NCBI RefSeq assembly: GCF_022811725.1 | Contig: NZ_CP094527.1 | Span: 4,898,001 to 4,962,000, forward strand | Source: Mucilaginibacter sp. SMC90 | GTDB taxonomy: Bacteria > Bacteroidota > Bacteroidia > Sphingobacteriales > Sphingobacteriaceae | Length of the DNA stretch: 64,000 nt | Reading direction: 5' to 3' | Part shown: one piece after another, positions 1-7,952 of the stretch | Layout: each line of letters begins with the position of its first letter | Position numbering within the stretch: the stretch's first letter is position 1 | The notes under the pieces: model-generated | The model's database searches: none | What the model was told of the DNA's origin: nothing | What the model saw: only the letters and a program-made list of their open reading frames with translations | Program-made: the position numbers and the translations under genes

Positions 1-137
1 TCGATCTTACTGATCTTGTTTACGTTGTTTAAAACTACGGCTGCGCCGTTGTCAATTTTGGTTGCTGCATTAGCTGCGGTTGATACTCCAAGTGCTAAAA
101 CTAAAGAGGTTGCGATTGTTAATATTGTAGTTTTCAT
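1..137 (-). CDS. GIN-domain (DUF2807-like) secreted protein, N-terminal fragment
   Basis: Only the first 45 codons are inside the window; the gene runs off the left edge. The start reads MKTTILTIATSLVLALG, a typical signal peptide, followed by a mature start that matches the protein at 3443-4042 (same MKTT start, same signal-peptide layout, same NAG/ISKINKI-like run before the domain). The promoter region is also shared with that gene, so the two are paralogues from a duplication that included the control region. Family knowledge: such putative auto-transporter adhesin head GIN domains are secreted beta-solenoid proteins common in Bacteroidota. Function unknown. Confidence 0.75.
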   Translation of the reverse strand, partial: MKTTILTIATSLVLALGVSTAANAATKIDNGAAVVLNNVNKISKI

Positions 138-197
138 GATGATTAATATTTTGATTGTCAATTATTTGTGTTTCTATTTCATTAAATACACAGATAA

Positions 198-222
198 GAC
201 GCCCCCATTTTTAAAACGTTAC
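198..222 (-). promoter_or_regulatory. ECF-sigma-type promoter of the left GIN-domain gene
   Basis: On the minus strand GTAAC (218-222) is followed after exactly 16 bases by CGTC (198-201), about 60 bases before the start codon at 137. The AAC/CGTC pair is the usual signature of ECF sigma factors. The same two boxes with the same 16-base spacing and nearly the same distance to the start occur before the paralogue at 3443-4042. The assignment to an ECF factor is an inference. Confidence 0.55.
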
Positions 223-403
223 AGCGGTTTCGGGCAAATTAGATGTACACCCGATTTTTATCGGTAAACAGCGGAATTACATCGGTGAAAAGCGAAAGAA
301 TTTTTGATTCTAAATGTGCAGATTTCAGTTGTGCAGATGAAAATAAAAGGAACTGCGGGATACAACGCACAGTTCTATGTATCTGACATCGAATGATTAA
401 AAC

Positions 404-437
404 AAAAAACGCCGCCACCCTATTAAAGGTAACGACG
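404..437 (-). terminator. Rho-independent terminator of the 467-1210 SDR gene
   Basis: Minus strand: CGTCGTTACC (428-437) can pair, with three G-U wobbles, with GGTGGCGGCG (410-419), followed by six T (404-409). It lies 30 bases past the stop codon. Confidence 0.5.
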
Positions 438-466
438 CTCCAGAAAACAATTGAGGTCAGTTCAAT

Positions 467-1210
467 TTACCACGGAAGTTCTTCGCCAAGGTGGATAAAC
501 CTGCCGTTAGGGCCGTCCTCGCCAATAAGTGCCAGTTCAACACTGGTTTTAGCACCATCGGGAACAGTCATTGGAGCATGTTCAACACTGCCCAATTCGG
601 TTTGCACCCAGCCCGGATGTGCAGAATTCACTTTAATGTTTGTGCCTTTCAATTCATCGGCCAATAATACAGTGAATACATTCAGGGCTGTTTTTGATGC
701 GGCGTATGATAAACGTTTAAAATCAGCTATCGGACTGCCTTCAGTTGCGTGCAATGTCAATGATCCTAATATGCTCGACAGGTTAACTATGCGACCAGCT
801 TCGCTCTTTTTTAGCAATGGAAGCAGCTCATTAGTTAAGTATACAACGCTGAACAGGTTGGTATTAAAGATGTATTCAAACTCATCGGCAGTTGTTGCTG
901 CTGTCTTTTTAACAAAAAGGTCATCTTCTTTAGGACCCACACCTGCGTTATTTACCAGGATATCCAGTTTACCGAATTTTTCTTCGATATAAGCAGCAAC
1001 CGCTTTGCGTTCATCGGCATTGGTAACATCCAACTGAACACCGTATGCTTCAACACCTTGTACGGCTAATTGAGCAGCAGTTTCTTCAGCAACATTTAGT
1101 TTGCGGGCAGCTATTATTACGGCTACACCTTTTTCGCCTAATTGTTTAGCGGTTTCAAATCCTATTCCGCGGTTTGCGCCTGTTATTAAGGCTATTTTTT
1201 TAGTTAACAT
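467..1210 (-). CDS. SDR family NAD(P)-dependent oxidoreductase
   Basis: Short-chain dehydrogenase of 247 residues, the normal classical-SDR size. The Rossmann motif TGANRGIG is at residues 10-17, the NNAG structural motif at 87-90, catalytic Ser at about 145-146, and the YAASK active-site motif gives Tyr169 and Lys173. Substrate cannot be read from the sequence. It starts 38 bases after the stop of the upstream SDR gene (1249-2103) on the same strand, so the two are probably co-transcribed and under the TetR regulator at 2242-2832. Soluble cytoplasmic protein. The family call is secure, the substrate unknown. Confidence 0.93.
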   Translation of the reverse strand: MLTKKIALITGANRGIGFETAKQLGEKGVAVIIAARKLNVAEETAAQLAVQGVEAYGVQLDVTNADERKAVAAYIEEKFGKLDILVNNAGVGPKEDDLFVKKTAATTADEFEYIFNTNLFSVVYLTNELLPLLKKSEAGRIVNLSSILGSLTLHATEGSPIADFKRLSYAASKTALNVFTVLLADELKGTNIKVNSAHPGWVQTELGSVEHAPMTVPDGAKTSVELALIGEDGPNGRFIHLGEELPW

Positions 1211-1248
1211 GATATTTTCTATTTATAGTTTGAATGAATGATGATTAA

Positions 1249-2103
1249 TTAGTTTGCAGCAACATGGTCATGGTCGGTACTGGTTGACACTTCGATCCAT
1301 TGATCAATTTCTTTGCTTGTTTTTTCGGCATTGGCTTTATACATACCTACAGCATCTTTGCCAATAGGCAGGTGCAACGGAGGGTTTTCATTATGGGCGA
1401 TATCAACTACCACCCGGGCCAGCTTCTTAGGGTCGCCAGGTTGATTGCCATGTAACTGATCGGCAACAGCCCTCATCGGGCCAACAGTAGTTGCGTAATC
1501 AGCAATGATATTTTTTGAAGCGCTGTATGATTCGGCACTCAAAAACTCGGTACTGAACAAACCTGGTTCAACTACGGTTACTTTGATATTAAGCGGTTCA
1601 AGTTCGGCAGCAAGGCCTTTTGAAATACCTTCTACCGCAAACTTGGTTGAACCATACAAAGCCCAGCCAGGGATAGCGTCAAAACCGAATAATGAAGATA
1701 CATTGATGATATGACCAGACCTTTGAGCACGCAGATGAGGCAATGCCGCGCGCACTACGTTCAATAAGCCAAATACATTGGTTTCATATTGTGCTTTTAC
1801 TTCGGCATCGGTAGCTTCTTCAATAGCGGTCACAATACCATACCCCGCGTTGTTGATCACCACATCAATTTTACCGAAGCGTAATAAGCCTTCGGCTACA
1901 GCTGCTTTAACCTGTGCCTCGTTGGTCACATCCATGGTTACCACCAGCAGGTTAGGATCATTATTCAATGAGCTTGCAAGCTGATCGGCTTTGTTACGTA
2001 CGGTTGCTATTACTTTATCGCCTGCTGCCAGTGCCGTTTTAACTATCTCTAAACCGAAGCCTTTTGAAGCACCGGTAACTAATATTATTTTTTGAGTTTT
2101 CAT
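1249..2103 (-). CDS. SDR family oxidoreductase
   Basis: Second short-chain dehydrogenase, 284 residues. TGASKGFG at 10-17, NNAG at 84-87, catalytic Ser136/137, Tyr150 and Lys154 are all present. The 30-residue C-terminal extension beyond the classical fold is typical of the SDR subgroup annotated as oxidoreductase/short-chain dehydrogenase. It is the gene nearest to two TetR-type operators (2137-2150 and 2210-2223) and lies directly downstream of the tetR gene on the same strand, so it is the likely regulated target, followed by the SDR at 467-1210. Substrate unknown; the arrangement resembles detoxification modules induced by small molecules. Confidence 0.93.
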   Translation of the reverse strand: MKTQKIILVTGASKGFGLEIVKTALAAGDKVIATVRNKADQLASSLNNDPNLLVVTMDVTNEAQVKAAVAEGLLRFGKIDVVINNAGYGIVTAIEEATDAEVKAQYETNVFGLLNVVRAALPHLRAQRSGHIINVSSLFGFDAIPGWALYGSTKFAVEGISKGLAAELEPLNIKVTVVEPGLFSTEFLSAESYSASKNIIADYATTVGPMRAVADQLHGNQPGDPKKLARVVVDIAHNENPPLHLPIGKDAVGMYKANAEKTSKEIDQWIEVSTSTDHDHVAAN

Positions 2104-2136
2104 GGTTGTTATCTGTTATATTGCGCTTTGTATTTT

Positions 2137-2150
2137 AGACTTTTTAGTCT
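2137..2150. promoter_or_regulatory. TetR operator 1, before the SDR gene
   Basis: Perfect palindrome AGACT-N4-AGTCT, 34 bases upstream of the SDR start at 2103. The same motif recurs at 2210-2223 and 2861-2874, i.e. around every gene start of this cluster. Confidence 0.7.
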
Positions 2151-2209
2151 TTTTTAAGCTTTAAAAAAAGGCCGTTTCCGGCTTTATGCATTTGTTTTAT
2201 AATTAAAAT

Positions 2210-2223
2210 AGACCTAAAAGTCT
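2210..2223. promoter_or_regulatory. TetR operator 2, between tetR and SDR
   Basis: AGACC-N4-AGTCT, one mismatch from the perfect palindrome of operator 1; its start lies 73 bases beyond that of operator 1 (about seven helical turns). Confidence 0.6.
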
Positions 2224-2241
2224 TTTTTCAATCAAAAAAAA

Positions 2242-2832
2242 TTATTTTACCTCGTATTGCTTTAATTCATTTTTGAGCATATGTACCAGGCTGTTCATAT
2301 ATTTACTGCTTCCGGTAACCCTTGATACCAGCATCCCTCCTTCCAGCGAAGAAAACATCTTGAGCGCATAATCGGCAGCATTTATCCCGGCAGCTATTTC
2401 ACCATCGGCAATGCCTTTGTTTATAATCTCGGTAAAGACCCTTTGCCCCTCTTCAATCTGGATTTTAAGCCGTTGTTTAAGTATAGGGTTATTATCGTCG
2501 GCCTCTACACCGAAATTAAGTATCGGACAGCCGCCATCAATAAATGAATTTATCGGATCTTTATAAAGATCAATAAAAGCGAAGATCTTTTTTATAGCTG
2601 TTTTTTCCTTGCTTACAACAGTTGTTACTTTATCGTTCAGTTTATCGAGCAGGTAATTGACCATTACTTTGGCAATTTCCTCCTTGCTTTCAAAGTGTCC
2701 GTAAAGGCCACCCTTCGCCATTTTTGTAGCAGCCAGGATATCGTCAATGGTGGTACCGGCAATACCTTTCTCATTAAAGATCGGCGCTGCCGTCTCTATA
2801 ATGAATTGCCTGGTTCTTTCTGCTTTGCCCAT
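2242..2832 (-). CDS. TetR/AcrR family transcriptional regulator
   Basis: 196 residues from the ATG at 2832 (MGKAERTRQFIIE), chosen because the helix-turn-helix of this family begins a few residues after MGK; an in-frame ATG 24 bases upstream would put the start closer to the operator at 2861-2874. N-terminal HTH with the family pattern (GIAGTTIDDI, then KGGLYGHFESKEE) at about 20-55, then a helical ligand-binding domain. It should repress its own gene and the SDR genes downstream: the AGACT-N4-AGTCT palindrome lies before tetR and twice before the SDR gene. Inducer unknown. Confidence 0.92.
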   Translation of the reverse strand: MGKAERTRQFIIETAAPIFNEKGIAGTTIDDILAATKMAKGGLYGHFESKEEIAKVMVNYLLDKLNDKVTTVVSKEKTAIKKIFAFIDLYKDPINSFIDGGCPILNFGVEADDNNPILKQRLKIQIEEGQRVFTEIINKGIADGEIAAGINAADYALKMFSSLEGGMLVSRVTGSSKYMNSLVHMLKNELKQYEVK

Positions 2833-2860
2833 TGCTATTTCTGTTTGACGAATCAAAACT

Positions 2861-2874
2861 AGACTAAAAAGTCG
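2861..2874. promoter_or_regulatory. TetR operator 3, before tetR
   Basis: AGACT-N4-AGTCG, 29 bases upstream of the tetR start at 2832. Third copy of the cluster's palindrome, as expected for autoregulation. Confidence 0.65.
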
Positions 2875-2940
2875 AAAACGAAGATTGTATTTTGTTTGAT
2901 GACATTAGGATGAAAGAAGGGTTTATAATGATATTAATAA

Positions 2941-3060
2941 GCTATGTCATTGCGAGGAGCCAGCCGGGGTAGTGCCTTGGGGCGACGCGGCAATCTCGTA
3001 GCTCATGCAAATCGGATATGCATTGGCTACGAGATTGCCGCGCTGCGCTCGCAATGACAT
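2941..3060. repeat. REP-like palindromic element, copy A
   Basis: Outer inverted repeat of 13 bp (ATGTCATTGCGAG at 2944-2956 against 3048-3060) and an inner 16-bp perfect inverted repeat (2987-3002 against 3026-3041). The GTCATTGCGAGG ends are shared with the elements at 6712-6793 and 22809-22930. Intergenic, no coding capacity. Confidence 0.8.
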
Positions 3061-3442
3061 GGTTTTATGTTCCCTTTAGCTCGCGCTCGCTTGAAACCTA
3101 CCGCGTACCCACATCTTTTAATTATTATCATTAATAAAAGGAGATGTCTTTTCGAACGAACCGGTGAGGGAATGTGCGGAGGTGGTGAGGAGAAATCTTA
3201 TACGCCAAGTTTGCGAACTATACATTGCCGCTTATAGCGCGTATAAGATTTCTCTTTCGCCCCAATGCTTAGGCCTACCCAGCTCTATCGAAATGACAAT
3301 TTTTATTAAAAACTTATGGGTACACGATAGGTTTGCAACGAGTGCGTAACCCGCCTTTGCGTTTACAACGCAAACGTCAAGCAAAAAAGCCGCCCCCTTC
3401 GGGGCGGCTACACTATATATAATTGACTCAAAAAAATGGCTG
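3061..3442. other. Intergenic stretch with a 16-bp inverted repeat
   Basis: Nothing convincing is coded here. A perfect 16-bp inverted repeat (3190-3205 against 3239-3254, 33-base spacer) forms a second palindromic unit beside repeat copy A. The right end carries the terminator of the GIN gene. Confidence 0.5.
3383..3408 (-). terminator. Strong terminator of the GIN-domain gene
   Basis: Stem GCCGCCCC/GGGGCGGC around a short loop (3389-3408), followed on the minus strand by six T (3383-3388), 35 bases past the stop codon at 3443. Confidence 0.85.
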
Positions 3443-4042
3443 TTATAAAGTAGCAAACTCATCAACTCGTGGCTTGGTTTCCTTGTTCAAAGTTTCGGTG
3501 GCGTGGGCGTATGCTAAGCCGTTGCTGTTTACATTTGAAGTTGCATTACGGGTTAAGCTATATTCATTGGTGTTGCCTTTCAGTTCGGCTTTTGCGTTAC
3601 CGCTCAGGGTGATGCTTGCGCTGTAAGTATCCAGATTAAGACTGGCAGATGCATTGTTGTTCAATTTAACATCAAGCTCAATGCCCGAAATGCTGCCGAA
3701 TGATTTGATCTCTGCATTATCGTAAGCATTGATGGCACTTAACTGATTTGCGGTTACCCAAACCACCAACTTTTCGTTTTTGTATGATGAAATACGCAAT
3801 ACACCTTTTTTTGACTGAACCAACGCGTTTTCAGAATAGTAACGATTGTAAACTTTCACCTCATCGGCAGGGCCGCTTGATACATAAAGTTCAACATTAC
3901 CGTAAACTTCAATTTTGTTGATTTTGCTGATGTCGGTTAAAACGATGCCTGCATCATTTTTAACAGTATTTGCAGATGCGATGTTTGCGAAGCCAAGTAC
4001 CATAAACAGTACGGTAGCGATGGCGATTGATGTAGTTTTCAT
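3443..4042 (-). CDS. GIN-domain (DUF2807-like) secreted protein
   Basis: 199 residues: signal peptide at 1-24 (ending ASA), then a repetitive beta-rich region with many Asn and Ser residues (NNNASASLNL, SGNAKAELKG), as in GIN-domain proteins that fold as a beta-solenoid with short turns. Probably exported to the periplasm or surface; no enzymatic motif. It is a paralogue of the truncated gene at 1-137, and both have the same ECF-type promoter. Role unknown; anti-stress or adhesion functions have been suggested for the family but nothing here decides it. Confidence 0.85.
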   Translation of the reverse strand: MKTTSIAIATVLFMVLGFANIASANTVKNDAGIVLTDISKINKIEVYGNVELYVSSGPADEVKVYNRYYSENALVQSKKGVLRISSYKNEKLVVWVTANQLSAINAYDNAEIKSFGSISGIELDVKLNNNASASLNLDTYSASITLSGNAKAELKGNTNEYSLTRNATSNVNSNGLAYAHATETLNKETKPRVDEFATL

Positions 4043-4101
4043 GGTATTAATATTTTGATTGTCAAGTGATTATTATTTTATTTCATTGAATACATAGATA
4101 T

Positions 4102-4126
4102 GACGATCTCAATAAAAAAACGTTAC
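4102..4126 (-). promoter_or_regulatory. ECF-sigma-type promoter of the 3443-4042 gene
   Basis: Minus strand GTAAC (4122-4126), 16 bases, CGTC (4102-4105), 59 bases before the start codon. Sequence downstream (ATCTnTGTATTnAATGAAAT) is also nearly identical to the left-edge paralogue, so promoter and leader were duplicated together or are kept by selection. Confidence 0.55.
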
Positions 4127-4237
4127 AGCAGATTTGGCCTAATTAGCTGGAGAGCAGGTTTTTGTCGGTAAGCAGGTGATTTTTCCCGGTGAAATGAGGG
4201 AGATTTTTTTTGTGGAATGAAGATAAACTAAGTAATT

Positions 4238-4323
4238 GTCATCCTGAGCGATAGCGAAGGATCTTCTTCAATAACCAAAGCCGCTATACAGGGCGAAGAA
4301 GATGCTTCGTTCCTACCCATGAC
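4238..4323. repeat. Palindromic repeat, GTCATCCTGAGCG type
   Basis: Begins TGTCATCCTGAGCG and ends CCTACCCATGACA, with internal complementary GAAGGATCTTCTTC / GAAGAAGATGC parts. A different family from the GTCATTGCGAGG elements. Scattered intergenic palindromes of this look are common in Sphingobacteriaceae; that is general knowledge, not tested here. Confidence 0.55.
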
Positions 4324-4745
4324 ATAATAAATGAAGGATGTTCCCGTCAGCAGGTAAGCTTCGGGTGAAAGCGGGCAGAACAATGGTGGCCTTGTGCGCA
4401 AGAAGGGGCATAGCAAGTTTTTGCAGAAGCATAGGGAGCGCGGCGGAGCAAAATAATTGCAGCCCGTGGTTCTGCCCGGTTTGCAGGGCAAAGGCTTGTG
4501 CGGCAAAGAAGCCTATCTGCTGACTTGAGTTACTCACAGTTGTTTTTCAGGGATGGTGTTCGTTATCTCGCTATCGCTCGGTCTTGGATACTTTTGTGTC
4601 AAGACAAAAGTATCTGGCCCCGCGCGGCCAAGAGCGCGACGATGTAAGTCTATAGAATAAAGTCTCTTACCTGCCTGTCGGGTTTAAACACTCAGCATGA
4701 CAAACGTCTCTTTGATTTTTATGGGTAGCCCGTTGAAGCAACCTA
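4324..4745. other. Gene-free stretch rich in inverted repeats
   Basis: Contains CGGGCAGAAC (4372-4381) facing GTTCTGCCCG (4469-4478), and an 11-bp perfect hairpin GATACTTTTGT/ACAAAAGTATC (4587-4597 and 4604-4614). Small open frames exist on both strands (about 4228-4537), but they overlap each other, have no visible ribosome binding site and look like no protein I know. I think this is non-coding repeat DNA, perhaps remains of a mobile element. Confidence 0.4.
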
Positions 4746-6641
4746 TTAACTCAAATAATAAGCCTCGCCGTCAGTTTTGATCTTTCCTGCATCAAGGAGC
4801 AGGCGTACAGCTTCCATCTTTTCCTTTTCGGTGCCGATATTGATCCCGGTAATCAGTCCGCCAATGTCTGGGTTGGAGATGCTAAGCAGTTGTACAATTT
4901 CGGTGGTGATATTATCGAAGATCTCGTCCTGGTTTACCTTGCGTTTTTCTTCCAGACAAACATCGCATACGCCGCACTTACGGCCATCAGGTTCATCGAA
5001 ATAGGCCAGCAGCATCTGGCTCCGGCAACGTTTATGAATGGCGTAGGCAAAAACAGCTTCCATTTTCTGGCGGTAAACCTCCTTGCGTTGCTCAATATAT
5101 TTCCTGTCGATGATGAGGTGACTGCCCTGTACCCGTGGTTTTAAATAAGTAACCTGGGGTTTATCAGTTTGCTGCATATAGCTGATCAGCCCATATTGCT
5201 GTAGTTGCAGCATCCCCTCAATAACCTGCTGAACGCTCAAGCCTGTACGCCTTGCTATATCAAATTCCTTAATGCGCACGTAATTTTCAAATGCGCCTCC
5301 GTATGAGCGAAGCAGGGTTTTAATAAAAGGGTCCCAACCAGCATTTTGGATCTGGAAATTATATAGCTGTTCATTAACCACCTCAAACTGAAAACGTGAA
5401 GGCAAAAATACACTCTCGTTAAAAGACAGGTACTCATCGCGCTCTAAAAATTTAAGGGCATTAAGGGTTTTAATAGCATCAAATTTATAGCGACTGCAAA
5501 ACTCACCAAGGTCCAGGTCAAAGCTTAGCCCCTCGCCCGCTTCATAAGCCACCTGGTAATAATTGGCCAGGTTATGATACACCTGCTTAATTTCTTCAAC
5601 CGATGGAAAATTAAGCTCGTACATCTTTTCCTGTTTCAGCTTGTCGGCAGGGTTATACAGCAGCACCCCAAAGGCCTTGTTGCCATCGCGCCCGCCCCGC
5701 CCGGCTTCCTGATAGTAAGCTTCCAAACTTTCGGGAATATCCTTGTGGATCACAAACCTTACATCCGGCTTGTCTATCCCCATACCAAACGCATTGGTAG
5801 CTACTATAACCTGTACCCGGTTGTTTTTCCAGGCCTCCTGCTTTTCAGAACGCTGATCAACCGAAAGACCTGCATTATAATAATCGGCCCTTATACCATT
5901 ATCGCTCAGAAATTTCGCTATCTCAAAAGTTTCCTTCCGGCTGCGTACATATACAATACCGCTTCCCTTAACCCCCTTGACAATATTCAGCATTTTACGA
6001 AACTTATCTTCCTCATGCTGTACCACGTAGCTGATGTTGCGCCGTTCAAAACTTTGCTGGTAAACTACCGGATTTTTGAATTTTAGTTTTTCCTGGATAT
6101 CGGCCTTAACATCGGCAGTAGCTGTAGCAGTAAGGGCAAGCACCGGCACATTCGGGTGCAGTTCCCTCAAATCAGCAATATGCAAATATGGCGGCCTGAA
6201 ATCGTAGCCCCACTGCGAGATACAATGCGCCTCGTCAATTGCAAACAGGTTCACTTTCATGTACTTCACCCGTTCGCGAACCAGTTCGCTCAGCAGGCGC
6301 TCGGGCGACAGGTACAAAAACTTTACCGAACCGTAAATACAATTATCAAGCGCCAGGTCTATCTCGCGGCGGCCCATGCCCGATACTATCGAAATGGCAT
6401 TGATCCCTTTGGCTTTCAGGTTCTCAACCTGATCTTTCATGAGGGCGATCAATGGTGATATCACGATGCAGATCCCTTCTTTAGCCAATGCAGGTACCTG
6501 GAAACAGACTGATTTTCCGCCACCTGTAGGTAACAACGCCAACGTATCATTCCCTAATAAAACAGATTGGATGATCTCGGCCTGCATAGGCCTGAAAGTA
6601 TCATGGTTCCAGTACTGTTTTAATATTTCGTCGATGGTCAT
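4746..6641 (-). CDS. recQ: RecQ family ATP-dependent DNA helicase
   Basis: 631 residues. 3'-5' DNA helicase acting in recombination and repair of stalled forks. Walker A TGGGKS at 39-44, DEAH box at 136-139 followed by CISQWGYDFRP (the RecQ aromatic-rich loop), helicase motif VI QEAGRGGRDG near 310-320. The RecQ zinc site is visible as Cys539, Cys556, Cys559 and Cys562. The C-terminus ends soon after the zinc/winged-helix region and I see no HRDC domain, so this is the short RecQ form; Bacteroidota usually carry more than one RecQ, hence the symbol is a family label. Upstream is a palindromic repeat, so it is likely transcribed alone. Confidence 0.93.
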   Translation of the reverse strand: MTIDEILKQYWNHDTFRPMQAEIIQSVLLGNDTLALLPTGGGKSVCFQVPALAKEGICIVISPLIALMKDQVENLKAKGINAISIVSGMGRREIDLALDNCIYGSVKFLYLSPERLLSELVRERVKYMKVNLFAIDEAHCISQWGYDFRPPYLHIADLRELHPNVPVLALTATATADVKADIQEKLKFKNPVVYQQSFERRNISYVVQHEEDKFRKMLNIVKGVKGSGIVYVRSRKETFEIAKFLSDNGIRADYYNAGLSVDQRSEKQEAWKNNRVQVIVATNAFGMGIDKPDVRFVIHKDIPESLEAYYQEAGRGGRDGNKAFGVLLYNPADKLKQEKMYELNFPSVEEIKQVYHNLANYYQVAYEAGEGLSFDLDLGEFCSRYKFDAIKTLNALKFLERDEYLSFNESVFLPSRFQFEVVNEQLYNFQIQNAGWDPFIKTLLRSYGGAFENYVRIKEFDIARRTGLSVQQVIEGMLQLQQYGLISYMQQTDKPQVTYLKPRVQGSHLIIDRKYIEQRKEVYRQKMEAVFAYAIHKRCRSQMLLAYFDEPDGRKCGVCDVCLEEKRKVNQDEIFDNITTEIVQLLSISNPDIGGLITGINIGTEKEKMEAVRLLLDAGKIKTDGEAYYLS

Positions 6642-6711
6642 GGGCGTGTGCTGACCTCAAAACTATTAAATTTAAGGGAAATTTGGGCGGGATTGAGTTG
6701 AATTGTCCGCC

Positions 6712-6793
6712 CGTCATTGCGAGGAACGAAGCAATCCGCGATTTGCAGAACCGCCCTGTATAGTTTGGGATTGCTTCGTTCCTCGCAATGACG
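6712..6793. repeat. REP-like palindromic element, copy B
   Basis: A perfect 26-bp inverted repeat: CGTCATTGCGAGGAACGAAG and six further bases at 6712-6737 against 6768-6793, with a 30-base centre. Compact form of the GTCATTGCGAGG family. It lies between the recQ start and the stop of the esterase gene. Confidence 0.85.
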
Positions 6794-6812
6794 CGTTGGA
6801 GATACCATTTAA

Positions 6813-7952
6813 TCAAAACCCCATCAACCATTTATAAAACCCTGGCCAGTCACCGTTCCATTGCTTTTCGTTGTGTGATGCGCCTTTGATCACTGTTACA
6901 GGCGCATTGGAAGCCCTTATCCCTTTGGCCTTCACGATATCGGCCATTTTTTGCATATCTGCTACCATGCTTTCGCTTTCGGCGTCGCCGCAAACAAAAT
7001 AAAAACGGCTTTTTTTATTTACTACAGCCTGTTGCGCCTGGTCATAAATTTGCGGCGCTATCCAGAATGCTGGCGAAAATATACCTGCATTTCCAAACAC
7101 TTCGGGATATTTAAGTGCGGCATACATGGAGATAAGGCCGCCCATAGAGCTGCCTGCAATCGTAGTGTGCGCTGCATCAGTTTGGGTGCGGTAATGGGTA
7201 TCTATATATGGCTTAAGCCTTTTAATCAAAAATTGCACATAATCATCTCCCCTGCCTTCGCCATATTTTGAGCTATACGGATCATACTCTGTTATGCGGT
7301 ACTCGCCGCCATGATCAATCCCTACTATGATGCTTTCTTGTTGGGTCGGTATTTTATCCATGAGCTCATCAATACCCCATTCGCCGTAGCCGGAGGTATA
7401 CTCATCAAAAAGGTTTTGCCCGTCGTGCATATAAATTACCGGGTATTGCTTCCTGCCTGTATCATACCCGGCGGGCAGGCAGATCCAAACACGGCGTTGC
7501 CTGCCTAATTGCGGTATCTCAAAGTTTTCACTGATGATATGTACACGGGCGGTAGCGGTATGTTTCTTTTCGGGCTGGGTAAAATTATCCTGCCAGCCTG
7601 CTATATCAAGTTTGACACTGGTATCGCTTTTTATGATCAGGCTGCGGTTGTCAATAGCCTTCCCTGCAGCATCGCATTCAACTGTGTTCCAGCTGCCACG
7701 GGTTACTTTAAAATGAACGATACTGGCGGGGAGTTGTTTGTCTAACACGTAAACTCCTACCTCATTTTTAATCAGTTCCCAGGTCTTATCGGCAGGGTTC
7801 CAGCCATTAAAATCGCCTGCCAGAAACAGGTGTTCCAGAGGGCTTTTCGGAGCCGAAATTTTGCCGGTAAAAAATGAGATTTTCACCTGGCTAAAAAGCA
7901 AAAAATTTTGGCCAAAAAGCAAAAACGCGCAGAAAATTATTTTTTTCATCAT
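6813..7952 (-). CDS. Secreted esterase with N-terminal CBM20/48-like domain
   Basis: About 379 residues from the MMKK start at 7952/7949; the open frame extends upstream to 8009, but that part merely translates the repeated operator (GNVPGNVPG), so I reject it. Signal peptide (MMKKIIFCAFLLFGQ), then a starch-binding-like beta domain with the FLAGDFNGWNP motif at about 40-50, then an alpha/beta-hydrolase of the enterochelin/feruloyl esterase D family: GSSMGG nucleophile elbow and a C-terminal ASHNEKQW histidine. Probably removes acyl groups from a carbohydrate in the periplasm. It is divergent from the susCDE genes at 8300, suggesting a shared substrate. Confidence 0.85.
   Translation of the reverse strand: MMKKIIFCAFLLFGQNFLLFSQVKISFFTGKISAPKSPLEHLFLAGDFNGWNPADKTWELIKNEVGVYVLDKQLPASIVHFKVTRGSWNTVECDAAGKAIDNRSLIIKSDTSVKLDIAGWQDNFTQPEKKHTATARVHIISENFEIPQLGRQRRVWICLPAGYDTGRKQYPVIYMHDGQNLFDEYTSGYGEWGIDELMDKIPTQQESIIVGIDHGGEYRITEYDPYSSKYGEGRGDDYVQFLIKRLKPYIDTHYRTQTDAAHTTIAGSSMGGLISMYAALKYPEVFGNAGIFSPAFWIAPQIYDQAQQAVVNKKSRFYFVCGDAESESMVADMQKMADIVKAKGIRASNAPVTVIKGASHNEKQWNGDWPGFYKWLMGF

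Larger units (their letters stand above)
138..466. other. Intergenic: GIN-gene promoter and SDR terminator only
   Basis: The left part is the leader and ECF-type promoter of the left-edge gene; the right end holds the terminator of the SDR gene at 467. I see no gene. The open frame entering on the plus strand at 393 lies antisense to the SDR gene. Confidence 0.6.

Noticed and set aside
393..992. 199-codon open frame on the plus strand
   Set aside because: Lies antisense to the SDR gene at 467-1210, whose motifs are complete; the plus-strand product shows no domain.
4228..4537. Small open frames on both strands before recQ
   Set aside because: They overlap one another within inverted repeats, have no visible ribosome binding site and resemble no known protein.
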